NCBI RefSeq assembly: GCF_001713475.1
Contig: NZ_CP016499.1
Location: forward strand, 434,001-498,000
Length of the DNA: 64,000 nucleotides
Reading direction: 5' to 3'
Source of the DNA: Agrobacterium sp. RAC06
GTDB taxonomy: Bacteria; Pseudomonadota; Alphaproteobacteria; Rhizobiales; Rhizobiaceae
This document shows, piece after piece, positions 10,105 through 18,654 of this stretch. The notes under the pieces were generated by a model, which ran no database searches, was not told where the DNA came from, and was given only the letters and a program-made list of their open reading frames with translations. Within the stretch, counting starts at the first letter, position 1; the number at the start of each line of letters is the position of its first letter. The position numbers and the translations under genes were made by a program.

Positions 10105-11763
10105 ATGAAGCACGTCCATTTGACGGCGGCGGCACTGCTGCTGCTCGGCCTTGATCCGTCTGCCGCGCGCGCTGCTATCACTTGCGCCGACCTCGCCAAA
10201 ACAGAGAACACGCCCGTCGACGTAACAATCACCGAGGCTGTCGAAACGCTTCCGAGTGAGGAGGTTTCCGTCGCCCATTGCCTGATCAGGGGCAAGACGC
10301 CAGACAGGCAGGGGATCGATGGCAAGACCTATGCGATCCGCTTCGAGTTGCGGCTGCCGGTCGAATGGAACGAGCGTTTCGTTCACCAGTTCAATGGCGG
10401 GAATGACGGCGCTGTCGTTCCGGCGCTTGGTCCGCTTCTCGGAGGTCGCAAGAGTGACACGGCGCTTGCGCGGGGTTACGCCGTTGTTTCGAGCGATGCC
10501 GGTCATGACGGCAAGGCCAATCCGGACCGGGGTCTGGCCGGCGGAGCGGCCTTCGGCTTTGATCCGCAGGCGCGCCGTGATTATGGCTACGGCGCCGTCG
10601 CGACCCTGCAGCCGATCGCCGAGCAGATCGTCGAGAAGCATTACGGCAAGCCGATCGCCTATCGCTATGGGATTGGCAGCTCCAATGGCGGCCGGCACGG
10701 TATGATGGCGGCGGAGCGGATGCCCGAGGTCTTCGACGGATTGCTGGTCGGTTATCCCGGTTTCAACCTTCCGAAGGCGGCGATCCAGCACGCGCTCGAC
10801 ATCCAGGCCTGGTCGACCGTCGATCCCGATATTGCGAAGGCTTTCAGTCGCGATGACCTCAAGACCGTGGCGGATGGCGTGCTGGCCGCCTGCGACAGTC
10901 TCGACGGGGTTCCGGACGGCATCGTCGCGGATGCCGACGCTTGCGAAACGACATTTAGGATCGAGACCCTTGCCTGCGCGAGCGGGGCCAATGCTGGCTG
11001 CCTTCGTACGGAGCAGATCGAGGCGCTCCAGACATCCATCGCCGGGCCTAGGGATGCTGAGGGCAGGGCGCTCTATACGCACTGGATCTTCGATACCGGC
11101 ATAGCCTCGTCCAACTGGCGCACCTGGAAGCTCGAAAGCCCGATCGAACCCTGGGCCAAGAGGCCGATCATCGGGGTGATGGGGGCAGCCTCCCTGGCCC
11201 AGGTCTTCACGACACCGCCGACGGAAGTGGGCGGCACTCCGGACGAGCTGATCGCTTTCCTGCGCGATTTCGACGTTGCGCGCGACGGTGCGAGGATCGC
11301 GGCGACCGATGGCACCTTTACCGAGTCGGCCATGGACTTCATGGTGCCGCCCGGTGCCGATAATCCCCGGCTCGACGCCTTCCGGGAGGCGGGCCACAAG
11401 ATGCTCGTCTTCCACGGCAATTCCGACCCGGTTTTCTCGGTTGTCGATACGGTCGACTGGTACAAGAAGCTCGATGCCAACCATGATGGCAAGGCGTCGG
11501 ATTTCGTGAAGCTCTACCGCATCCCGGGAATGCCGCATGGGGCGAGTGGTCCTAGCTTCAACGACTTCGATTTCTTCACGCCGCTCGTCGACTGGGTCGA
11601 GCAGGGCAAGGCGCCTTCCGGCGTTGCGGCAGGAATAACGGAAGACAATACGGAAGCTGCTTCGCTCGAGGGCACGCGCTTCCTCTATTGCCCCTATCCT
11701 GCCGTGACGCGTGCGGGCGCCGATCCGGCCGCCGAAGGCGAGGGCCGCTATACCTGCCTTTGA
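10105..11763 (+). CDS. secreted tannase/feruloyl-esterase family hydrolase
   Basis: Protein of 552 aa with a signal peptide (MKHVHLTAAALLLLGLDP, likely cut after AARA, residue 23). It is a PF07519-like alpha/beta hydrolase: nucleophile motif GSSNGGR (S193), acid in HGNSDPVFS, histidine in PGMPHGASG, and the family ending VDWVEQGKAP. The usual cysteine pair next to the catalytic Ser and His (GCS and HC) is absent: S192 and G take those places. ATG 10105 has GGGAGGAA just upstream. Likely periplasmic or exported; it may act on plant phenolic esters or another ester, but the substrate is inferred only from the family. Confidence 0.8.
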   Translation: MKHVHLTAAALLLLGLDPSAARAAITCADLAKTENTPVDVTITEAVETLPSEEVSVAHCLIRGKTPDRQGIDGKTYAIRFELRLPVEWNERFVHQFNGGNDGAVVPALGPLLGGRKSDTALARGYAVVSSDAGHDGKANPDRGLAGGAAFGFDPQARRDYGYGAVATLQPIAEQIVEKHYGKPIAYRYGIGSSNGGRHGMMAAERMPEVFDGLLVGYPGFNLPKAAIQHALDIQAWSTVDPDIAKAFSRDDLKTVADGVLAACDSLDGVPDGIVADADACETTFRIETLACASGANAGCLRTEQIEALQTSIAGPRDAEGRALYTHWIFDTGIASSNWRTWKLESPIEPWAKRPIIGVMGAASLAQVFTTPPTEVGGTPDELIAFLRDFDVARDGARIAATDGTFTESAMDFMVPPGADNPRLDAFREAGHKMLVFHGNSDPVFSVVDTVDWYKKLDANHDGKASDFVKLYRIPGMPHGASGPSFNDFDFFTPLVDWVEQGKAPSGVAAGITEDNTEAASLEGTRFLYCPYPAVTRAGADPAAEGEGRYTCL

Positions 11764-11770
11764 CGGTCCG

Positions 11771-11803
11771 GCCCCGGCAGCGGCAGTGCCGATCTGCCGG
11801 GGC
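11771..11803 (+). terminator. strong hairpin after the tannase-like gene
   Basis: Perfect ten-base stem GCCCCGGCAG (11771-11780) / CTGCCGGGGC (11794-11803), eight bases after the stop codon. The loop can pair further (CGGCA/TGCCG). There is no T-run behind it, so it may act as a 3' end stabiliser or a non-canonical terminator. Confidence 0.5.
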
Positions 11804-11881
11804 TGTCACGCCTTCGTGCGCAAGTTGCGCAGGACATGGCAAATGTTAGCTGATACACTAATTAGCTCAGGACAAAGTGCG

Positions 11882-11905
11882 TCGCATGTTTCCTGAAGCA
11901 TGCGA
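11882..11905. promoter_or_regulatory. inverted repeat upstream of DUF2189 gene
   Basis: TCGCATG (11882-11888) and CATGCGA (11899-11905) form a perfect 7-base inverted repeat with a 10-base spacer, about 100 bases upstream of the membrane-protein gene. It could be an operator; no regulator is identifiable. Confidence 0.25.
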
Positions 11906-12008
11906 TGTCCCTGTTTACGGCGCGTTGTCGCGACCGCTCCGGCCCCGACGCCGCCCACGCATTTCACTTTGCAGCTTACAGACCCTGTTGCTCGAGGAGG
12001 AAGTGAGA

Positions 12009-12800
12009 ATGTCGACATTTCATGTGATGACCGGTGCGACCGGCACGATTGTCAGGCCTACGGTACGGCAGATCGCCGTGTCCGATGTCTTTGCAGCACT
12101 GCGTGAAGGTTATGAGGATTTTCGCGAAAAGCCTTCCCACTATGCCTTCGTGGCGCTGATTTATCCGATTGCCGGCGCAATCATGATCGGTTGGAGTTCA
12201 GGCGTCGAACTGCTGCCGATGGTTTATCCGCTGCTGGCCGGCTTCGCGCTTGTCGGCCCGCTTCTGGCGCTCGGGCTCATGGAAATCAGCCGTCGCCGCG
12301 AACTCGGCCAGCCTGCCAACTGGTCCGACGTGCTCAGCCTCTTCAAGTCGCCATCATTGCCTGCGCTTCTGATGATGAGCCTCTACCTGCTGACGCTGTT
12401 CATGGTCTGGCTGGTGGTGTCGCGCGGGCTCTATCTCTCGCTGATCGGTGACTATCCGTCGCCGGGCCTCTTTGCCTTCGCGGGCGGCATTCTCGACCAT
12501 CCGAATGCCCTGGCCTTCCTGTTCTGGAGCAATGGCTTCGGCTTTGTTCTTGCGCTGCTCGCGCTCGTGATCAGCATCGTCGCGTTTCCTATGTTGCTCG
12601 ACCGCGATTGCGGCGCCGCCTCGGCAGTCTCGACCTCGGTCAGGGCAAGCCTTGCCAATCCTGTGCCGGTCGCCGTCTGGGGCCTGATGGTGGCCGGACT
12701 GCTGGCGATCGGGATGGCGACGCTGATGGTCGGGCTCGTGATCATCGTGCCGGTGCTTGGCCATGCGACCTGGCACTTCTATCGCCGGCTGGTGGTCTGA
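12009..12800 (+). CDS. DUF2189 integral membrane protein
   Basis: Protein of 263 aa with about five to six hydrophobic segments (for example YAFVALIYPIAGAIMIGW, LLAGFALVGPLLALGLM, and the C-terminal LLAIGMATLMVGLVIIVPVL). The loop MEISRRRELGQPANWSDVL and the C-terminal GHATWHFYRRLV match the DUF2189 family of predicted inner-membrane proteins. ATG 12009 follows the ribosome-binding site GAGGAGGAAG. The molecular function of the family is not known. It is convergent with the small membrane protein gene at 12811. Confidence 0.85.
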   Translation: MSTFHVMTGATGTIVRPTVRQIAVSDVFAALREGYEDFREKPSHYAFVALIYPIAGAIMIGWSSGVELLPMVYPLLAGFALVGPLLALGLMEISRRRELGQPANWSDVLSLFKSPSLPALLMMSLYLLTLFMVWLVVSRGLYLSLIGDYPSPGLFAFAGGILDHPNALAFLFWSNGFGFVLALLALVISIVAFPMLLDRDCGAASAVSTSVRASLANPVPVAVWGLMVAGLLAIGMATLMVGLVIIVPVLGHATWHFYRRLVV

Positions 12801-12810
12801 TCCTCGACCC

Positions 12811-13107
12811 TTATGCGCCGCCGACGGCATAGGCGGCGAGCGCCGCCAGGGATAAGACGAGAGGCAGCAAGCGCTCGCCTCTCGTTCGCGCGTTGGTGAT
12901 CAAGGCCATCATCGCAGATGCAGCCAGCGCGGCCGCAAGCAGTAGCGTGCGAACCAGCGCGCGGCTGCCATCAGTCTTGATCCCGGAGGGGTCGATGGTC
13001 GGATCAAGCCCCGGCATCCAGTCGTATCGGTCGCCGCTCAGCAGCAAAATGCCCGAGATGGCAAGGATAGCGGTTGTCGAAAGAAAGAGGCGGGAAAGGC
13101 GCGCCAT
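12811..13107 (-). CDS. small membrane protein of unknown function
   Basis: Protein of 98 aa with three hydrophobic stretches: residues ~5-23 (LFLSTTAILAISGILLLSG), ~52-70 and ~80-96. A GGAGTGA ribosome-binding site lies directly before the ATG at 13107. No family recognised. It is downstream of purB on the same strand but separated from it by a terminator. Confidence 0.65.
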   Translation of the reverse strand: MARLSRLFLSTTAILAISGILLLSGDRYDWMPGLDPTIDPSGIKTDGSRALVRTLLLAAALAASAMMALITNARTRGERLLPLVLSLAALAAYAVGGA

Positions 13108-13122
13108 GCTTCACTCCTCCCC

Positions 13123-13155
13123 AATCAAAACGGGCGCGAATGTCTCCGCGCCCGT
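13123..13155 (-). terminator. rho-independent terminator of purB
   Basis: On the minus strand a nine-base perfect stem (ACGGGCGCG at 13130-13138 paired with CGCGCCCGT at 13147-13155, eight-base loop) is followed by TTTTGATT. It begins 32 bases past the purB stop codon. Confidence 0.8.
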
Positions 13156-13186
13156 CTCATTGTGTCCCATGTCCGTTCGCCGGGTA

Positions 13187-14488
13187 TCAGCCGAAGACGC
13201 GGGCAAAGATCGTGTCGACATGCTTGGTATGGTAGCCGAGGTCGAACTTTTCGCGAATGTCTTCTTCCGAAAGCGCTGCGCGCACCTCTTCATCACCCAG
13301 AAGTTCCTCGAGGAAGTCGGCGCCTTTTTCCCACACCTTCATCGCGTTGCGCTGCACGAGCCGGTAGCTGTCCTCGCGCGAAACGCCGGCTTGCGTGAGC
13401 GCCAGCAGAACGCGCTGGCTCATCACCAGGCCCTTGAACTTGTTCATGTTCTTCAACATGTTCTCGGGGTAGATCACGAGCTTTTCGATGACGCCGGCCA
13501 GACGGTTGAGCGCGAAATCAAGCGTGATCGTGGTGTCGGGGCCGATGGCGCGCTCGACGCTCGAATGGCTGATGTCGCGCTCGTGCCAGAGGGCGACGTT
13601 CTCCATCGCCGGAACGACCGACATGCGCACGAGGCGGGCGAGGCCCGTCAGGTTCTCGGTCAGAACCGGGTTGCGCTTGTGCGGCATGGCGGACGAGCCC
13701 TTCTGGCCCGGCGAGAAGAACTCTTCGGCTTCCAGCACTTCCGTGCGCTGCATGTGGCGGATTTCGATCGCGACGTTCTCGATCGAGGACGCGATGACGC
13801 CAAGCGTGGCGAAGAACATCGCATGGCGGTCGCGCGGGATGACCTGGGTCGAGATCGGCTCCGGTACGAGGCCGAGCTTGGCGCAGACATGTTCTTCGAC
13901 GCGCGGGTCGATATTGGCGAAGGTGCCGACGGCGCCGGAGATCGCGCCGGTCGCGACTTCCGCACGGGCATTGACCAGGCGGTCACGGTTGCGGGCCATT
14001 TCGGCATAGAAGCGGGCGAAGGTCAGGCCCATCGTTGTCGGCTCGGCATGGATGCCGTGGCTGCGGCCGATGCGGACCGTATCCTTGTGTTCGAAGGCGC
14101 GGGCCTTCAGCGCTGCCAGAACCCGATCCATGTCGGCGATCAGGATGTCGGCGGCGCGGACCAGCTGAATGTTGAGGGTCGTGTCGAGCACGTCCGACGA
14201 GGTCATGCCCTGGTGGACGAAGCGGCTATCCGGGCCAATGAACTCGGCGAGATGCGTCAGGAAGGCGATGACGTCGTGCTTGGTGACGGCCTCGATCTCG
14301 TCGATGCGGGCGACGTCGAATTCGGCCGGACCACCCTTTTCCCAGATGGTGCGTGCGGATTCCTGTGGGATCACGCCGAGGTCAGCGAGCGCGTCGCAGG
14401 CATGCGCCTCGATCTCGAACCAGATGCGGAACTTGGTTTCGGGGGACCAGATGGCGACCATTTCCGGCCGGGAGTAACGCGGGATCAT
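13187..14488 (-). CDS. purB: adenylosuccinate lyase PurB
   Basis: Homotetrameric lyase of 433 aa that releases fumarate from SAICAR and from adenylosuccinate. It has the fumarase/aspartase superfamily signature GSSAMPHKRNP (264-274), the conserved TSSD segment (97-100) and GRSHGIHAEPTTMG. Length is typical. It reads leftwards, ends at its own terminator and is not in one operon with purC, which lies 7 kb further on. Confidence 0.97.
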   Translation of the reverse strand: MIPRYSRPEMVAIWSPETKFRIWFEIEAHACDALADLGVIPQESARTIWEKGGPAEFDVARIDEIEAVTKHDVIAFLTHLAEFIGPDSRFVHQGMTSSDVLDTTLNIQLVRAADILIADMDRVLAALKARAFEHKDTVRIGRSHGIHAEPTTMGLTFARFYAEMARNRDRLVNARAEVATGAISGAVGTFANIDPRVEEHVCAKLGLVPEPISTQVIPRDRHAMFFATLGVIASSIENVAIEIRHMQRTEVLEAEEFFSPGQKGSSAMPHKRNPVLTENLTGLARLVRMSVVPAMENVALWHERDISHSSVERAIGPDTTITLDFALNRLAGVIEKLVIYPENMLKNMNKFKGLVMSQRVLLALTQAGVSREDSYRLVQRNAMKVWEKGADFLEELLGDEEVRAALSEEDIREKFDLGYHTKHVDTIFARVFG

Positions 14489-14552
14489 CGGGCTCGTCTT
14501 TCGTTGGACATGGGAAAATGCTGGCCCCCCTTAGCAAAGTGGGGCGGCAAGC

Positions 14553-15032
14553 TCAACGGCTGCGGCGGGCCATCACCATGCTGAGCACCAGAAGCATTGC
14601 CAACCCGGCCGGCAGCAGGTGGCGCAGCCCGAGCACGGCGAACTGGTAGAGGGCGGATGCCGTGGTGAAGATCTGCTGATAAACCCAGATGCGCGAGGGG
14701 AATGGTGCGTGCCAGTGGGCATAGAAGCTTCGATATTGCAGGGCATAGATCCCTGAGATCGCACCGACCGTGACGACACCGAGCAGCAAAAGCCAGGCCG
14801 CCAGAGCAGTCTGCGGCCCGCCGCGCTTCTCGACCAGGTGGATGAGGGGCAGCGCGATGAGCCAGCCGAGCAGACCGCCGGCAGCGTAGATCAGGGTCAA
14901 GGCGAGGTCATGGCTGCTTGTCGCGCGTCCGAAGAGATGGACGGAAAGCTGAAAGCTTGCCGCCATGGCCAGAGCCCAGGCAAGCGAACCGCCCATCCAC
15001 AACTGCACCGACGGCAGCGGGCGGCGCGGCAT
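14553..15032 (-). CDS. four-helix membrane protein of unknown function
   Basis: Protein of 159 aa with four predicted membrane helices (~15-35, 45-65, 75-97, 125-150) and a basic C-terminus ending MARRSR. I recognise no family. Its ATG overlaps the stop codon of the DUF2259 gene by one base (TGATG), so it is translated together with it as the last gene of rpe-DUF2259-membrane protein. The longer open frame upstream lies entirely within the DUF2259 gene and is rejected. Confidence 0.75.
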   Translation of the reverse strand: MPRRPLPSVQLWMGGSLAWALAMAASFQLSVHLFGRATSSHDLALTLIYAAGGLLGWLIALPLIHLVEKRGGPQTALAAWLLLLGVVTVGAISGIYALQYRSFYAHWHAPFPSRIWVYQQIFTTASALYQFAVLGLRHLLPAGLAMLLVLSMVMARRSR

Positions 15033-15751
15033 CAGGGCTTCACCGGGACGGCCAGCCAGCGCAGATTGTTGCCCTCGAAGCCAAGGGATGCGACTAGGAC
15101 CATGATCATGTGCGGTCCGTTCGAGCCGTAGCCTGGGGTAACGACACCGCCGACGGCGTAAGCACTCGGGCAATTGCGGCTCTTCGGAATGGATTTGTCG
15201 CGGTAGACCTCGCGCCGCACCTCGGGTTTTGCATCATCGGCGATCGAGAGCGCAAAGCCGCGCACATTGACGTTCAGGTTGACACAGAGATCCTCGCCCT
15301 TGGCCTCGAATTGTTCGAGGCTCACGCGGTACACTCCTTCCGACACATAGAAGCTCGGATAAGCCTGGTAGCGTAATTCATCGGTTTTGCCAGCGAGTTC
15401 GCCGATCGGTGCCATGGCCACCAGATGCCCGGGGTCGTCACCGATTTTGCGTTCATCGAGGATGGCCTTCGCCTGTTTCAGGCTCTCCCGTCGTGCTTCA
15501 CCGATGGAGGCTTCCTCCCGCTTGATCAGAACGCTGACCGGCGTGCCCGGAACATACTGGTCCGTTTCGGTGTCGATCACCTGAATTTCGGCATAGGCGA
15601 AGCCGGAGCCATCCTGCTCGCCGAACTGCTCGAAGGCGAAGAACTTGCCGTCAGGCGAGAAACCCAGGGGACGCATTTCCGCCACGTCTCCGGCTGAGGC
15701 CGCAGAGGCCGTCAGAAGCGCGAGCGCGATGGCAGATAGCTGCAGTTTCAA
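15032..15751 (-). CDS. DUF2259 secreted protein
   Basis: Protein of 239 aa with a signal peptide (MKLQLSAIALALLTASAASA, cut after residue 20). The mature start DVAEMRPLGFSPDGKFFAFE resembles a single beta-propeller blade and matches DUF2259, a predicted periplasmic family; two cysteines (C155 region LCVN and NCPSAY) may pair. The start is TTG, with AGGGAGG just upstream, overlapping the rpe stop as TTGA. Function is unknown. The tight coupling on both sides suggests one transcript with rpe and the four-helix protein. Confidence 0.82.
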   Translation of the reverse strand: MKLQLSAIALALLTASAASAGDVAEMRPLGFSPDGKFFAFEQFGEQDGSGFAYAEIQVIDTETDQYVPGTPVSVLIKREEASIGEARRESLKQAKAILDERKIGDDPGHLVAMAPIGELAGKTDELRYQAYPSFYVSEGVYRVSLEQFEAKGEDLCVNLNVNVRGFALSIADDAKPEVRREVYRDKSIPKSRNCPSAYAVGGVVTPGYGSNGPHMIMVLVASLGFEGNNLRWLAVPVKP

Positions 15752-16425
15752 GCCCGACCTCCCTCGGCTGCCTTGCGCAGAGTGTCGACCGTCTTGCGGT
15801 AGTCGTCAACGCCCTTGCCCTTGAAGATCGCCGAGCCGGCAACCAGCGCATTGGCGCCGGCCTTGGCGATTTCGGCGGCATTGTCGGCGGTGACGCCGCC
15901 ATCGACCTCGAGGTCGATCGGGCGGTTGCCGATCAGGGCCTTCGCCTTGGCGATTTTGTCCGTCATCGCCGGAATGTACTTCTGGCCGCCGAAGCCCGGG
16001 TTGACGCTCATGATCAGGATCAGGTCGAGATCATCCATCACATGCTCGAGGACCGAAAGCGGCGTTGCCGGATTGAGCGAAACGCCGGCCTTCTTGCCGA
16101 GCGCCCGTATGGTCTGCAGCGAGCGATGCAGGTGCGGACCGGCTTCCGCATGCACCGTGATGATGTCGCAGCCGGCATCAGCGAAGGCGGCGAGATAGGG
16201 ATCGGCCGGCGCGATCATCAGGTGGCAGTCGAAGACCGCCTTGGTCCAGGGGCGCAGCGCCTTGATGATCGCGGGGCCGAAGGAGATGTTCGGGACGAAA
16301 TGGCCGTCCATCACGTCGAGATGCACCCATTCTGCGCCGGCGTCGACGACGTCGCGCACTTCTTCTCCGAGGCGGGAGAAGTCGGCAGCCAGAATGGAAG
16401 GCGAGATCAGGAGAGGGCGGGTCAT
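15748..16425 (-). CDS. rpe: ribulose-phosphate 3-epimerase
   Basis: TIM-barrel epimerase of 225 aa that interconverts ribulose-5-P and xylulose-5-P. Motifs: SPSILAADFSRLGEEV at the N-terminus, metal site HLDVMDGHFVPN, second metal residues in DCHLM, phosphate loop MSVNPGFGGQ, and catalytic Asp in EVDGGV. The ATG at 16425 is chosen; the frame stays open almost 300 codons upstream, but this lies opposite the SDR gene and has no homology to the family. Confidence 0.96.
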   Translation of the reverse strand: MTRPLLISPSILAADFSRLGEEVRDVVDAGAEWVHLDVMDGHFVPNISFGPAIIKALRPWTKAVFDCHLMIAPADPYLAAFADAGCDIITVHAEAGPHLHRSLQTIRALGKKAGVSLNPATPLSVLEHVMDDLDLILIMSVNPGFGGQKYIPAMTDKIAKAKALIGNRPIDLEVDGGVTADNAAEIAKAGANALVAGSAIFKGKGVDDYRKTVDTLRKAAEGGRA

Positions 16426-16635
16426 CGGAAGCTCCTCGCGGGCCAGGGATCGATCGATGCCGTCGCGGACGAGAGACGCGGGCACCAGCTGTTGATGGCG
16501 GTCCGCATAGCATCGGCGCCCTTGAGCGGCAACCATGCCTTCGGATGAGACGCCAGTCATCGGCATGGCTGGCCTTGACGATTGCTGCCCGGCGCTGCAT
16601 CCCTCGGCAAAAGCATAGCCATCCGGGAGGACGTC

Positions 16636-17400
16636 GTGGCCAAATTTGCAATCATCACCGGCGGAAGCTCCGGCATCGGCCGTCATCTGGTGTCGGCCTT
16701 TGTGCGCGAAGGATATGACGTCGCCTTTACCCATCTCGGTCAGCCGGATGCCGCAGCGGAGGTCGAGAAGGATGTGTCTGCGCTTGGTGATCGCGCGATC
16801 GGTCGGGAATGCGAGGTGGCCAACAGCGCTGACATCGAAGCATTCCTGGACGAGGTGATCGCCTGGGCGGGACAGGTGCCGGACGTGCTCGTCAACAATG
16901 CCGGCATCCAGACCTGGGCCTCGATGCTTGAGCTTTCCGAAGAGCGCTGGGACGCCGTCATCAGCACCAATCTCAAGGGCACCTTCCTCAACAGCCAGCG
17001 TGTGGCGCGCCGCATGGTCGAGGCGGGCAAGGGCGGGTCGATCATCAATCTCGGTTCCGGCTGCAACAAGCAGGCCTTTCCGAAACTGGTCGACTATACT
17101 GCATCGAAGGGCGGCATCGAGCAGCTGACCAAAGTGTCGGCCGTCGAGCTCGGGCCGCATCAGATCCGCGTCAATTGCGTGGCACCCGGTGCGATCGAAA
17201 CGGCACGCACCCAGGCCGAGGCTCCCGATTATGCGAAGACCTGGGGCGATGTGACGCCTCTGCGTCGTGTCGGCACGCCGGAAGACATCGCAGGACCGGT
17301 CCTTTTCCTCGCCGGTCCGCAATCGGCTTTTGTGACCGGCCAGACGATCTGGGTGGATGGCGGCGTGTTCAGCCAGGCCTTCTGGCCCTACCGAGACTGA
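16636..17400 (+). CDS. SDR family oxidoreductase
   Basis: Classical short-chain dehydrogenase of 254 aa. NAD(P)-binding TGGSSGIG, NNAG, catalytic Ser in INLGSG and YTASKGG (Tyr-x3-Lys) are all present, and the C-terminus has the usual VTGQTIWVDGG. GTG 16636 is the start, with GGGAGG five bases upstream. The closest general type is 3-oxoacyl-ACP reductase/glucose 1-dehydrogenase-like; the true substrate is not readable. It ends a few bases before the convergent binding-protein gene. Confidence 0.88.
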   Translation: MAKFAIITGGSSGIGRHLVSAFVREGYDVAFTHLGQPDAAAEVEKDVSALGDRAIGRECEVANSADIEAFLDEVIAWAGQVPDVLVNNAGIQTWASMLELSEERWDAVISTNLKGTFLNSQRVARRMVEAGKGGSIINLGSGCNKQAFPKLVDYTASKGGIEQLTKVSAVELGPHQIRVNCVAPGAIETARTQAEAPDYAKTWGDVTPLRRVGTPEDIAGPVLFLAGPQSAFVTGQTIWVDGGVFSQAFWPYRD

Positions 17401-17406
17401 TCGCGG

Positions 17407-18501
17407 TTACTGCGATGGTTCGGACACGGGCACGAATGCGTTGTCCTGCCATTTCATCAAGCGATAGGGGTTCTCGGTCAGCTCGTGATCCTCACCGAAG
17501 GTGATCGGGCCGATCACCGTCTCGAAGGTCGTGCCGATCAGTGCATCCGTGACGGGTGTGCCCATGGCGGACGAGATGCCCCAGGAATCCGCGAGCATGG
17601 TGACGGCCGCATGGGCCGGCAGAACATAGCCCTCTGGAGCTATCCCTGCGGCCTCGAAATCGCCGATCAGCGCCGGAGCCGATGGCCCCTGCGGTGTCTC
17701 CACGAGACCGACCGCGAGCACGCCATCTTCCAGTGGAACCGGTTCATCTGCCGCCCGCATGGCTTCGCCGCCGAGAAGCGTCAGTGACAGGTCTTCAGCC
17801 TTGGCGTCACGGGCGATGATCGAGACATCGTTGCGATCGCCACCGACAAAGACATGGCTGATGCCGGCCGTCTTGAGCCGACGGACCAGTGTCAGCTGCT
17901 GCTCCTGACCCGGTCGGAAGGTGTCAATGAAGGCGGGTTTCAGGCCGCGTTCTTCGAGCGTGATCCGGATCGCCTCGGTCAGTTCTCGGCCGCGGATCGT
18001 GCCGTCTTCCAGCAGAGCCACCGGTTCGCCTGGCCAATCACGCAGGATGACCTGAGAGAGCTTGCCGGATTCCTGATCGCCATTGGGTGCGAGACGGAAC
18101 AGCGGCCAGCCGGCCTTTACCGCATCCTCCATCAGCCCTTTCCAGCGGACCGACAGTGTCAGTGCGGGAAGGTTGGCATCTGCCAGAACGGGCAGGCCCT
18201 CCTTCAAGGTTTCGCTGCAGAGAAAGCCGACCGCTGCCTTCACCCCGGCCGCCGTGATCGCTTCGGCCACCGCCTGGCCGCTGCCTTCGGTGCAGGGCTC
18301 GTCGATCTCGACAATGCTGATTGATAGTCCTTCTGCGGCCAGCGCCGCGCCCTCGCGCACCTGGTCGCCGAGCACGGCGAAGCTACCGGCCGTCGGGGCG
18401 ACCACGGCAAGTTTCAGCTCCGCAGCCGACGATGCGGGCACGCTGAGCACGAGCAAAGCGGGGAGCGAAAGCCAGGTTGTGAAAGGGCGTGCGTGGGTCA
18501 T
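17407..18501 (-). CDS. periplasmic binding protein, amino-acid (LivK) type
   Basis: Protein of 364 aa with a signal peptide (to about ASSAA, residue 27) and a type I periplasmic-binding fold, beginning ELKLAVVAPTAGSFAVLGDQ. FRPGQEQQLTLVRRLK and GYVLPAHAAV are typical of branched-chain amino-acid ABC binding proteins. No permease or ATPase gene lies nearby, so it is an orphan that either shares a transporter encoded elsewhere or has another sensing role. Genes on both sides are on the opposite strand. Confidence 0.8.
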   Translation of the reverse strand: MTHARPFTTWLSLPALLVLSVPASSAAELKLAVVAPTAGSFAVLGDQVREGAALAAEGLSISIVEIDEPCTEGSGQAVAEAITAAGVKAAVGFLCSETLKEGLPVLADANLPALTLSVRWKGLMEDAVKAGWPLFRLAPNGDQESGKLSQVILRDWPGEPVALLEDGTIRGRELTEAIRITLEERGLKPAFIDTFRPGQEQQLTLVRRLKTAGISHVFVGGDRNDVSIIARDAKAEDLSLTLLGGEAMRAADEPVPLEDGVLAVGLVETPQGPSAPALIGDFEAAGIAPEGYVLPAHAAVTMLADSWGISSAMGTPVTDALIGTTFETVIGPITFGEDHELTENPYRLMKWQDNAFVPVSEPSQ

Positions 18502-18654
18502 GGCACGATCCTAGCCGAACGCGCAGGCAATTGGAAATGCTGGCTTTACGCCGGGCAATGCGGGGCATCACCGAAATCCTGATGGTGTTGTGGAAAAGAT
18601 AAGGGCTGCGGCCCATATTGCTGTGTCTTGAGGGCAAGCTTCCAAGGGGGAAAC

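Noticed and set aside
10048..11538. Open frame of 496 codons opposite the tannase-like gene
   Set aside because: The sense strand has a signal peptide and a complete hydrolase motif set; the antisense frame has neither.
12893..14584. Open frame of 563 codons opposite purB
   Set aside because: purB is complete and unmistakable on the other strand. The frame also runs through the purB terminator.
16426..17322. Open extension of about 299 codons before the rpe start
   Set aside because: It lies opposite the SDR gene, and the Rpe family starts at MTRPLLISPSILAADFSR.
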